DNA from: Halieaceae bacterium UBA4452
GTDB taxonomy: Bacteria; Pseudomonadota; Gammaproteobacteria; Pseudomonadales; Halieaceae
Assembly (NCBI GenBank): GCA_002389505.1
Contig: DGPA01000005.1
Coordinates: 1 to 40,547, forward strand
DNA: 40,547 bases
Direction: 5' to 3'
The position numbers and the translations under genes are program-made. Shown one piece after another: positions 33,650 through 40,547 of this stretch; the stretch's first letter is position 1; each line of letters starts with the position of its first letter. The notes beneath the pieces were generated by a model. That model saw only the letters and a program-made list of their open reading frames with translations, was not told the DNA's origin and made no database searches.

Positions 33650-35832
33650 AGTCGAGAAGCCACCCAGCGTCGCCGATCACGCTCCCGCCACCATTGGCTA
33701 AACCGCTGACGCCACTGAGCCTTCCACGTATCGAACCGCGTCGGATTGTGCACCAAATCGATGCGTGCAAATGAGGGGCAGAGTACGGCAGAGTGAGCAT
33801 TTGTTCCGCACACACCGCAGCCCACGCAGCTATTATCAACATAAGACACTGGGTCGATCCGCAACGGATCGGGATTGTCCTTAATGGTAAGCGATGGACA
33901 CCCCGACAGGCGTACACAGCCATGATCACCAGTGCAGGTTTCGGGATCGACATAAAACCGAGCCCTGTCGACCCGTTTCCCCTCTGCTATTGCCTTTTTG
34001 AGCAATGGCTTGACTCTGCGCTGGCGATTCAGCATGCATTCGCCCTCCGCAATGATCACTTTTAATCCCGGCGCTGCAGTAGTGAGCGCTTCCCTCAGCG
34101 TGCGCTTCATGGCGTCAATATTGTAGCTACTGATCGTGCGAATCCACTTAACCCCAGCGCCTCTGCAAGCCGCCTCAATACTCTGCCATTCATGGCGTTT
34201 TGGAAGCTCCGCATCAATGGTTGAAGCAATCAGATTTGGCTGAACGAGCGAGGGAATATCTTGCCCGCCCGTGGCGGCGCTATAACCGTTGTCAATCACC
34301 ACCAACAAGCCATCGTGGCCATTAAAAACCGCGCTGGTTACACCACTGGTTAAGCCATTGTGCCAAAATCCGCCGTCGCCCATGATGCTGATGGCTTTGT
34401 GCGGCAGCGTATGGCGCATAGCCGAGGAACTGGCTAGGGACAAACCGTACCCCATAATCGTGTTGCCTAAATTGAACGGCGCTGCAGTGGCAAAGGAATG
34501 GCAGCCGATATCAGAGGAAATATGAAACGGTCCGAGCTCTTCTTGTAATTGTTTCACCGCGGAAAAAATGGGTCGTTCTGGGCAGCCAGTACATAAGCCC
34601 GCAGGCCGTGGCGGTAGTTCTTCCATGAGCGCTGCAATATCGTCCTGACTGAGTGGCGTCTCAAGTGCAAGCACGTCTTCGAGCGACAATGCTAAGGGGA
34701 TATGCGCGCGCTTCGACGCTAAAACAAACCGGGTCATGCCCTCAAGCATGACCTGTCCGGTGTATTCACCAGCCATTGGCATAATGTCTTTGCCGTATAC
34801 GCGAGTCTGTAGATCTGCACGGCGTAAGGCCGTCTGAATACCCTGCTCGATATACTCTGGCTGGCCCTCTTCCAACACTAACACTTGCTCTTTGCCAGAA
34901 CAGAATTCCACCAGCTCCTCAGGCACGAGCGGATAGGCAACGTTTAAACAATAAATAGGGATATCAACATTGCCATAAATATCGGCCAAGCCCTGACGTT
35001 CCAAGGCACGAATAACCGTATTGTATGAGCCACCGCAGGTGATGATGCCGAGATGCTCGTGCATCCCAGAGAAAAACTCGTTGAGACGTTCACGCTGAAT
35101 AAAGTCAATGGCTGCAGGCAAGCGATGCTGAATTTTCTCCCGCTCCTGAGCGTAAACAAAGGGGGGCAAAATAATTTTTTCGGGCTCTCGTTGAGGGCTC
35201 ACCGGGTGCGTTTTATTGAACGCGGGCGCGACGTTGTCGCGGGCAACAAACTCACCGGTCACATGGCAACCGCGGATACGCATCATGTAAAAAATAGGGG
35301 TATTCGAAGCCTCTGACAGCTCAAAGCCCTTTTCCACGGTATCGACCATGCTGGTTAAGTTGGGCCGCGGATCCAGCAGCCACATTTGTGCCTTCATCGC
35401 GAAAGCATAGGTACGCTCCTGCATAATACTGGAGCCTTCGCCATAGTCTTCGCCGACAATCACCATGGCGCCACCCGTCACACCACTCGATGCCACATTA
35501 GATAAGGCATCAGAAGCAACGTTAGTCCCCACGGTTGACTTCCAGGTGACTGCGCCCCGCAGTGGATAGTTGATGGATGCGCTGAGCATAGCCGCAGCCG
35601 TAGCTTCGGATCCATTCGCTTCAAAATGCACGCCCAGCTCACCCAAAATGCCCTGCGCATCGTTTAGCACATCCATCAAATGGGAAATGGGTGAGCCTTG
35701 GTACCCCCCCACGTAGCTAACACCAGATTGCAAAAGGGCCTTGGTAATCGCCAGAATACCCTCCCCTTTAAACACCTCGCCTGCGCCAGCACGAAGTTTC
35801 ATCACCTCTTGTGCAAAGGACCGCTCAGCCAT
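33646..35832 (-). CDS. iorA: indolepyruvate-type 2-oxoacid:ferredoxin oxidoreductase, alpha subunit
   Basis: 728 residues with three regions. Residues 20-210: pyrimidine-binding domain (VGGYQGSPISHLMDVL, FEANGSEATAAAM, VIVGEDYGEGSS). Middle: thiamine-pyrophosphate domain with LCTGCPERPIFSAVK, SSDIGCHSF and the GDG motif in IMGDGGFWHNGL followed by IDNGYSAATGGQ. Residues 630-695: ferredoxin-like part with CTGDHGCVRLSGCP and CVGCGVCG plus a later CP. The first motif has Asp where the second Cys of a standard [4Fe-4S] set is expected, and the second has a longer gap before its last Cys, a variant I remember from aerobic proteobacterial homologues. It is 29 bp behind the isatin-hydrolase-like gene and overlaps iorB. 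Confidence 0.87.
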   Translation of the reverse strand: MAERSFAQEVMKLRAGAGEVFKGEGILAITKALLQSGVSYVGGYQGSPISHLMDVLNDAQGILGELGVHFEANGSEATAAAMLSASINYPLRGAVTWKSTVGTNVASDALSNVASSGVTGGAMVIVGEDYGEGSSIMQERTYAFAMKAQMWLLDPRPNLTSMVDTVEKGFELSEASNTPIFYMMRIRGCHVTGEFVARDNVAPAFNKTHPVSPQREPEKIILPPFVYAQEREKIQHRLPAAIDFIQRERLNEFFSGMHEHLGIITCGGSYNTVIRALERQGLADIYGNVDIPIYCLNVAYPLVPEELVEFCSGKEQVLVLEEGQPEYIEQGIQTALRRADLQTRVYGKDIMPMAGEYTGQVMLEGMTRFVLASKRAHIPLALSLEDVLALETPLSQDDIAALMEELPPRPAGLCTGCPERPIFSAVKQLQEELGPFHISSDIGCHSFATAAPFNLGNTIMGYGLSLASSSAMRHTLPHKAISIMGDGGFWHNGLTSGVTSAVFNGHDGLLVVIDNGYSAATGGQDIPSLVQPNLIASTIDAELPKRHEWQSIEAACRGAGVKWIRTISSYNIDAMKRTLREALTTAAPGLKVIIAEGECMLNRQRRVKPLLKKAIAEGKRVDRARFYVDPETCTGDHGCVRLSGCPSLTIKDNPDPLRIDPVSYVDNSCVGCGVCGTNAHSAVLCPSFARIDLVHNPTRFDTWKAQWRQRFSQWWRERDRRRWVASRL

Positions 35833-35861
35833 CAGAGGTTATTCCTCTGTTAACACCGAAT

Positions 35862-36659
35862 TTACTGATCACTCGCACCCACCAGCGCTAAAACACGACA
35901 AGGACTACCCGAGCCCTCTTCGATTTTTAACGGCGCCGCTATTAAAATAGCGCCTGTGGGAGGCAACTGATCTAAATTAGCAAGGCTTGCCAGGCCGCAC
36001 TTGTTCGCTCCATGCATGAGGTTGTGACAGGGGAACTGTGGTTCTTGGGCGCTGGCCTGGCCAGCATCGGTCCCAACAGTCTCGGTCCCCACGCCTATAA
36101 TTTGCCGTTCTTCAGCTAAGAAAATAACGGTCGCCGGATCCCAACCAGGATTGTGTAATCCGTCACTGTCACGATTCAAGAAGTCTGATGCGCTCTCCCG
36201 TTTGGACCAATCGGTATGGTAGAGGACCCAAGCACCTCGAGGTATCTCTCCATGCTCAGACTCCCATTGCTTAACAAAGTCTACGGTCATTAAAAAATCC
36301 GGATCTGCCTGAGACTCAGCCACCGCATCGATCACCACACAGGGCGCTACAAAGTTCTCTACGGGCAATGTATCTGTTGCATGGTGTTGGTGGTCTTTGC
36401 CAGTCACCCAATGGATCGGGGCATCAAAATGCGTTCCCGTATGCTCCCCACAACAAATATTATTCCAATACCAAGCGGGCCCTCGCTCGTCATAGCGTGA
36501 AATCTCTTCTTTGCTGAAGGGCCAAGATTTGCCCCAGCCAAACTCCTCAGGCAGCACCAATATGGGTGTTTGTGAAGACAGCGTAACGCTAAGGTCAACA
36601 ATTCGGACAGCGCCCGACGTCAAGTCAGCGGCTAAAGCCGACAATGAATTCTGATCCAT
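35862..36659 (-). CDS. cyclase-family metal hydrolase, isatin hydrolase-like
   Basis: 265 residues from the ATG at 36659 (AGGA 8 nt upstream; an ATG five codons earlier lacks a ribosome-binding site). The family metal motif HxGTHxDxPxH is complete: His73, His77, Asp79, His83 in GEHTGTHFDAPIHWVTGKD. Just before it DERGPAWYWNN adds aromatic residues that could line a flat pocket. Known members are kynurenine formamidase (about 210 residues) and isatin hydrolase (about 260-270); length and the WYWNN block favour isatin hydrolase, which opens the isatin ring to isatinate. It heads the operon with iorA, iorB and the YeiH gene, and is divergent from the RidA-like gene across operator copy 2. Kynurenine formamidase-like or other lactam/lactone hydrolysis remains possible. 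Confidence 0.82.
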   Translation of the reverse strand: MDQNSLSALAADLTSGAVRIVDLSVTLSSQTPILVLPEEFGWGKSWPFSKEEISRYDERGPAWYWNNICCGEHTGTHFDAPIHWVTGKDHQHHATDTLPVENFVAPCVVIDAVAESQADPDFLMTVDFVKQWESEHGEIPRGAWVLYHTDWSKRESASDFLNRDSDGLHNPGWDPATVIFLAEERQIIGVGTETVGTDAGQASAQEPQFPCHNLMHGANKCGLASLANLDQLPPTGAILIAAPLKIEEGSGSPCRVLALVGASDQ

Positions 36660-36747
36660 ATCTATGTTCCTCATTTGCGGGATGTACCCATACTAAGGCA
36701 CCTACATCGCCACTTAACAGCGGCGCTGATGACTCTGCGTATGGCTA

Positions 36748-36767
36748 ATATTTTAAACCTAAAATAT
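36748..36767. promoter_or_regulatory. operator copy 2 with overlapping -10 box
   Basis: Perfect 8-bp arms ATATTTTA and TAAAATAT around AACC, in the 143-bp space between the divergent cyclase and RidA-like genes. A consensus -10 TATAAT (36765-36770) for the RidA-like gene overlaps the right arm, so a bound protein would block the polymerase. Same core and spacing as copies 1 and 3. Confidence 0.8.
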
Positions 36768-36802
36768 AATAGCTTCCCTGGTGAATGTAAATGGAGAGCC
36801 CC

Positions 36803-37195
36803 ATGCACAAAATTTTACTCCCCGACGGTTGGCGACGTCCTAGAGGGTACGCCAACGGTATTCTCGCGCAAGGTAATCAACATCTATTTTGTGGCGGCCA
36901 GATTGGCTGGACAGCCGAGGAAATCTTCGAATGTACGGATTTTGTGGGTCAATTCCGTCAGGCGCTACTCAATGTCCGTGCAGTGCTTGCATCGGGTGGT
37001 GCAGGGCCCGAGCATATGACCCGCATGACGTGGTATATCACCGATCGTGATGGCTATCTGAGTCAACTGAAAGCCATTGGCACCACCTATAGAGATATTA
37101 TGGGTAAACATTATCCTGCGATGAGCGTGGTGGAAGTGTCGGCACTGGTTGAACAACAGGCGCTGGTTGAAATCGAAGTCACTGCCATTCTGTAG
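36803..37195 (+). CDS. RidA (YjgF/YER057c/UK114) family protein without the catalytic Arg
   Basis: 130 residues from the ATG at 36803 (GGAG 6 nt upstream). The chorismate-mutase-like fold is recognisable by LFCGGQIGWTAE, ALLNVRAVLASGGAGPEHMTRMTWYITD and VEVSALVEQQALVEIEVTAI. In archetypal RidA imine/enamine deaminases the segment reads VExxRLPK with an essential Arg; here the place is Ala114, so classic 2-aminoacrylate deaminase activity is doubtful and it belongs with the Arg-less Rid groups. A putative translation inhibitor protein (an old name of this family) was also found in the Azoarcus evansii 2-aminobenzoate cluster. The ring product of that pathway is an enamine, so a role in its hydrolysis or tautomerisation is an attractive inference. 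Confidence 0.85.
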   Translation: MHKILLPDGWRRPRGYANGILAQGNQHLFCGGQIGWTAEEIFECTDFVGQFRQALLNVRAVLASGGAGPEHMTRMTWYITDRDGYLSQLKAIGTTYRDIMGKHYPAMSVVEVSALVEQQALVEIEVTAIL

Positions 37196-37204
37196 CCCGC
37201 TGCA

Positions 37205-37678
37205 TCAATATGACCCACTCCAAAACGCTTCTTTGAAGCCTTCACGTGTGGCTATAAAGGCTGTAGTACTGAGCGAGAGCACGGCAACCGCGTCTTGATT
37301 CCAGAGCCGTGCATCGGCTTGTACAATGCCTCTATCAGGCTTCGACGCAGAAGCTCTCGCCGACGTAATCGTTACGCAGCCCTCCACCGTGTCACCCGCC
37401 CTAACAGGCGCCAGCCAGCGGACGTTATCAACCCCTGGGGAAGTAAAAATAGCGGCGTCGGACATATAGGCATCTACCGCTAGGCGCATAAAGATCGCCG
37501 TCGTATGCCAGCCACTGGCCATCAGCCCTCCTAGCGCATGGGTGCGCGGATGATCGGACAGCGTATGAAAGGGCTGCGGATCAAATGCCGTGGCAAAATC
37601 AATAATCGCCTGTTCGTCGACCGTGTACAACGCCAGCACAAACTGCTGCCCAACAAAAAAATCTTCTAAGAGCTTCAC
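37205..37678 (-). CDS. MaoC-like hydratase (third copy)
   Basis: A 157-residue single hot-dog protein. GTG start with a strong GGAGG 6 nt upstream. FATAFDPQPFHTLSDHPRTHALGGLMASGWH contains the catalytic pair Asp33 and His38. It is tail-to-tail with the RidA-like gene (9 bp apart) and divergent from the LLM monooxygenase gene across operator copy 3. It is similar in motif to the catalytic MaoC at 30154 but has about 15 more N-terminal residues. It probably hydrates another acyl-CoA of the same pathway. Confidence 0.85.
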   Translation of the reverse strand: MKLLEDFFVGQQFVLALYTVDEQAIIDFATAFDPQPFHTLSDHPRTHALGGLMASGWHTTAIFMRLAVDAYMSDAAIFTSPGVDNVRWLAPVRAGDTVEGCVTITSARASASKPDRGIVQADARLWNQDAVAVLSLSTTAFIATREGFKEAFWSGSY

Positions 37679-37733
37679 CCGTGACCTCCATTATTTGTCC
37701 GCAGCTACTTGCCAGCACGCCCCCATCCTGATA

Positions 37734-37759
37734 CAAATATTTTAAACATAAAATGATTG
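37734..37759. promoter_or_regulatory. operator copy 3
   Basis: Arms CAAATATTTTA and TAAAATGATTG around AACA, 9 of 11 positions paired, with the perfect core ATTTTA-AACA-TAAAAT. It lies between the divergent third MaoC gene and the LLM monooxygenase gene. Confidence 0.75.
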
Positions 37760-37778
37760 TCCACACACCGACAATCAT
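37753..37778. repeat. second inverted repeat beside operator copy 3
   Basis: Perfect 8-bp arms ATGATTGT and ACAATCAT, 10 bp apart (37753-37760 and 37771-37778). It overlaps the right edge of operator copy 3 and lies 39 bp before the LLM gene. It could be the site of a second regulator or a hairpin in the 5' leader. It is not found at operator copies 1 and 2. Confidence 0.5.
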
Positions 37779-37817
37779 CGTCATTTTTGCGGCACATCAT
37801 TACTCAGGAACAGCTTA

Positions 37818-38927
37818 ATGGCTCAAGCGCACACATCCCCCATGTTCAACCGCAACAAGCTCAAGCTGGGTATTTTTTCTTCGAATTGCTCAAGCGGGAT
37901 GGCCGTCACCAAGGTCCCTGAGCGGTGGGACAACAGCTGGGATAACAATCTCGATTTGGTAAAGCAGTGCGACGATGCGGGCCTTGAGTTCATGCTACCC
38001 ATTGCCCGCTGGATTGGCTACGGTGGAGAAACCGATTTCCATGGCAACGTGCTCGAGACGGTAACTTGGGCTGCTGGCCTCGCTGCGCACACTCAACACA
38101 TTCAAATTTTTGCCACGGTTCATACGGCCTTCAACCATCCCGTTGTGACTGCCAAGCAACTTGCCACTCTCGATCAATTGTCAAAGGGGCGGCTGGGGTT
38201 AAATGTCGTCGCTGGCTGGAATAAGCCTGAGTATGATGCCTTCGGTGTTGATTTGCCCGCCGAGCATGGCGCCCGCTATGCGATGGCGCAAGAGTGGTTC
38301 GACTATGTACAAAAGTTATGGCGTGAGGACCTGCCTTTTGATTGGCAAGGCGATTATTATAAGGGTAAAGGCGTGTACAGCCTGCCCCATCCGGCACAAA
38401 GCCATCTACCCATACTCAATGCGGCGGCTTCCGAGGAAGGCAGAGCGTTTGCCATGCGAAATGCCGACTTCTTGTTTACGCCCGTCTTCGATTTTGACCA
38501 GGCCAGAGCAACGGTCGAGGACATCAATGCCGGTTCAGCCGCAGTCCAGCGCGCGGTCAAGGTGCTGACATTCGCGACGGTAGTTTGTCGTCCCACCCAG
38601 AAAGAAGCTGACGAGGCACTCGACTACTATGCCAATCAGCATGCCGACTGGGAAGCCGTCGATAATTTGATGACCTTACAAGGCCTACACGCGCAATCAT
38701 TTACGAAAGAAGCACTGGCCATGTTTCGAGATCGCTTTGCCGCCGGACACGGGGGCTTTCCGCTCGTCGGCACACCAGACCATATTGCTGACCAACTGGA
38801 GCAAATGAGTGATACCGGCATCGCAGGAACCACCCTGTCCTTTCTGGATTACGCTAAGGAATTTCCCTACTTCAGACAGGAGGTCATACCCCGATTGGAA
38901 GCGAGAGGTCTGAGACACACCCCATAG
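37818..38927 (+). CDS. LLM-class (luciferase-like) flavin-dependent monooxygenase
   Basis: A 369-residue bacterial luciferase-type TIM barrel, ATG with AGGA 8 nt upstream. KLKLGIFSSNCSSG starts strand 1; ARWIGYGGETDFHGNVLETVTWAAGLAA, FATVHTAFNHPVVTAKQLATLDQLSKGRLGLNVVAGWN and GKGVYSLPHPAQSHLPILNAAAS follow the pattern of RutA (pyrimidine monooxygenase), SsuD and SfnG-like members. These use reduced FMN supplied by a separate reductase and oxygen. RutA opens a cyclic amide, so attack on an indole-derived lactam or on an alicyclic ketone is possible, but the substrate cannot be told. No flavin reductase gene is seen in the window. Operator copy 3 upstream ties it to the same regulon. Confidence 0.85.
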   Translation: MAQAHTSPMFNRNKLKLGIFSSNCSSGMAVTKVPERWDNSWDNNLDLVKQCDDAGLEFMLPIARWIGYGGETDFHGNVLETVTWAAGLAAHTQHIQIFATVHTAFNHPVVTAKQLATLDQLSKGRLGLNVVAGWNKPEYDAFGVDLPAEHGARYAMAQEWFDYVQKLWREDLPFDWQGDYYKGKGVYSLPHPAQSHLPILNAAASEEGRAFAMRNADFLFTPVFDFDQARATVEDINAGSAAVQRAVKVLTFATVVCRPTQKEADEALDYYANQHADWEAVDNLMTLQGLHAQSFTKEALAMFRDRFAAGHGGFPLVGTPDHIADQLEQMSDTGIAGTTLSFLDYAKEFPYFRQEVIPRLEARGLRHTP

Positions 38928-39018
38928 ATCACTTGCCTTTACACACTCTTAACCGCAAACTATCACGCATACTATGAAAGCTGCGCACCCATAAGCGCTC
39001 AAACTCAAGGAGTCACCC

Positions 39019-40547
39019 ATGAATAAGCAGGTACCCACTAAAGCCCCATCCTTTCAACCTTCAGTGCTGGCGAGCGTTATCGCCACCTTAACGCTGAGTT
39101 TACCCGCCGCGGGACAAAGTGTGCTTGAGGAAATTGTCGTGGTAGCTCAGAAGCGGGAGCAAAATGTCCAGGACGTTCCTATCGCGATTAGCGCGTTTAG
39201 CGGCACGCAAATGGATGCGCTCGGCGTTTCTGAAAGCTTCGACATTGCCTCCTTTGCCCCAGGCGTTCACATATCAGGCAACCTAGCCGGGCAAAATACG
39301 CAATTCTCCATTCGCGGGGTCACTCAGAATGACTTCAACGACATTATTGAGGCACCTAACGCTGTCTATCTCGACGAAGGCTATATTGCCGTCGCACAGG
39401 CACAAACCTTTGCTGTTTTTGACTTAGAGCGCGTTGAAATTTTGAAAGGCCCTCAAGGAACGCTGTTCGGCCGCAACGCGACGGGCGGGCTGGTGCATTT
39501 TATCTCTAATGCCCCAACATTTGACGAAACCACGGGCTACCTAGATATCGAGGTAGGTCAATTTGATGTAGCTAACAATGCCAATCGCTATGTTGTTGAG
39601 GGCGCCATCGGTGGTCCGTTGAGCGACACTGTCGCTGCCAGAGTAGCTTTCCGCCATAGCAAACAAGATGCTTATCTAGAAAATCTCTACAGCAATGCCG
39701 ACCAGCTACCGTTTTTGGGCGACCCAGGGCCCGGTTCCGGTGCCGACTTAGGTGATGACGATACCACGGCGGTGCGATTACGCCTGGCCTTCCAGCCCAA
39801 TGACCAGCTGAGAATGGATTTGAGCGTTAATTACTCCGAAAGCGAGGTCGCCACAGGTCCTTATCAAAGTAAGTCGACCATGGGCATTGTGCAAGATCAC
39901 GATGGTAATCCCGCCACGCCAGCCGAACTCATTAACGTGATCAATACCCCTGCCAATGAAAGCCGATTAACCGCGTTGTTGGATCAAAACGGCAATGACA
40001 CGGGACTCGATGGCGGTGCCGACATTGAAGACGGAGATCAATTACTGCCCGGTGGTGGTGGCGGTCTCCCCGGACGCTTAGCACCCGGAGCGGATTTCTT
40101 CGGCTATATTGACCCCGACGGCGATGATTTTACCTTCTCCGGCGACTTCGCCTTTGAAGATCAAGGCAGTACTGAGAACTCGGGAATTAATTTTCGTGCC
40201 ATCTATGATCTTGAAAACGGCATGACATTTACTTCCATCACCGACATTAAGCAGTACGAAAAGCTCCTTTTTATTGACGTCGACTCTGCACCGGTCAATC
40301 AGCTAGCCAACTACGCCGCTGTCGATGGAGAGTCATTCACCCAAGAGTTCAGATTGACCGGCGAGACCGACAATAGTCGCTGGGTGGCGGGCTTGTACTA
40401 CTTGAATATCGACACTGAATCGGACAATGGCTTAAAGGGACCTCAGGGCTCCTTCGCAGATGTCTTCGGTGGCGTTCCCATTGACGTGGGAACTGTCGCT
40501 CAACTTGAAACCGACTCCTACAGCTTGTTTGGCCAGCTCGAATACGA
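39019..40547 (+). CDS. TonB-dependent receptor, 5' part (runs off the window)
   Basis: 509 codons are seen and the frame is still open at the window end. AAGGAG precedes the ATG. Residues 1-32 form a signal peptide (ASVIATLTLSLPAAGQ). EEIVVVAQKREQNVQDVPIAISAF follows, with the TonB box and start of the plug domain, and VEILKGPQGTLFGRNATGGLVHFIS is the conserved plug end. After about residue 200 come barrel strands with long Asp/Gly-rich loops (for example DLGDDDTTAV, GGADIEDGD, GGGGG). These receptors import nutrients across the outer membrane with energy from TonB. This broad subclass in marine and sphingomonad bacteria often sits beside catabolic genes, so the ligand may be the aromatic substrate of the island. 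No operator copy is seen in its 91-bp leader. Confidence 0.9.
   Translation, partial: MNKQVPTKAPSFQPSVLASVIATLTLSLPAAGQSVLEEIVVVAQKREQNVQDVPIAISAFSGTQMDALGVSESFDIASFAPGVHISGNLAGQNTQFSIRGVTQNDFNDIIEAPNAVYLDEGYIAVAQAQTFAVFDLERVEILKGPQGTLFGRNATGGLVHFISNAPTFDETTGYLDIEVGQFDVANNANRYVVEGAIGGPLSDTVAARVAFRHSKQDAYLENLYSNADQLPFLGDPGPGSGADLGDDDTTAVRLRLAFQPNDQLRMDLSVNYSESEVATGPYQSKSTMGIVQDHDGNPATPAELINVINTPANESRLTALLDQNGNDTGLDGGADIEDGDQLLPGGGGGLPGRLAPGADFFGYIDPDGDDFTFSGDFAFEDQGSTENSGINFRAIYDLENGMTFTSITDIKQYEKLLFIDVDSAPVNQLANYAAVDGESFTQEFRLTGETDNSRWVAGLYYLNIDTESDNGLKGPQGSFADVFGGVPIDVGTVAQLETDSYSLFGQLEY

Noticed and set aside
36675..37019. 114-codon plus-strand ORF beginning before the RidA-like gene
   Set aside because: It overlaps the RidA-like gene in another frame, spans operator copy 2 and has no ribosome-binding site.
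1..40547. CRISPR arrays, insertion sequences, prophage or integron features
   Set aside because: I saw no regularly spaced direct repeats, transposase or integrase motifs, or attachment-site duplications next to the tRNA genes.

Overview
The window looks like chromosome of a free-living, probably marine, gammaproteobacterium of the kind that lives on amino acids, fatty acids and aromatics. Evidence: AcnB, MiaE, LpxH, FolD, GlnRS and CysRS of gammaproteobacterial type, a MerR-controlled leucine catabolism (liu) locus, several acyl-CoA enzymes and a large TonB-dependent receptor. I cannot fix the genus from sequence alone. There is no sign of phage, insertion sequences or CRISPR.

Left part (1-13.3 kb), mostly housekeeping: the 3' end of an RND efflux pump coupled to a TetR regulator; tRNA-Arg(TCT); a small secreted protein; a homocysteine S-methyltransferase downstream of tRNA-Pro(TGG) and tRNA-His(GTG); folD; glnS-cysS overlapping; ppiB-lpxH; a DUF1289 gene with miaE; and acnB.

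Middle part (13.3-22 kb), acyl-CoA and amino-acid catabolism: a relic of a wax-ester synthase/DGAT gene, a beta-alanine:pyruvate-type transaminase, acetoacetyl-CoA synthetase divergent from a LiuR-type MerR regulator with a perfect 16-bp palindrome between them, isovaleryl-CoA dehydrogenase, HMG-CoA lyase, a frameshifted 3' relic of an AMP-dependent CoA ligase, and a rubredoxin/rubredoxin-reductase fusion. The liu operon lacks the carboxylase and hydratase genes (liuB, liuC, liuD).

Right part (22-40.5 kb) is the most interesting: a catabolic island of about 17 kb resembling the 2-aminobenzoyl-CoA (abm) pathway of Azoarcus evansii. It has a fused 2-aminobenzoyl-CoA monooxygenase/reductase, SDR, crotonase, acyl-CoA dehydrogenase, a MarR regulator and a RidA-like protein. 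It has no 2-aminobenzoate-CoA ligase. In its place is an operon of an isatin-hydrolase-like cyclase-family enzyme plus a two-subunit indolepyruvate-type 2-oxoacid:ferredoxin oxidoreductase. My reading is isatin -> isatinate (2-aminophenylglyoxylate) -> 2-aminobenzoyl-CoA by oxidative decarboxylation, bypassing ATP-dependent ligation, followed by ring hydroxylation/reduction and beta-oxidation-like steps. Three copies of one AT-rich inverted repeat (arms around ATTTTA / TAAAAT, 4-bp spacer) lie in the three divergent intergenic regions of this island and probably mark the MarR regulon. Three MaoC proteins (one lacking the catalytic residues), a divergent second Old Yellow Enzyme, an LLM flavin monooxygenase, a YeiH-type transporter and a TonB receptor make up the rest.
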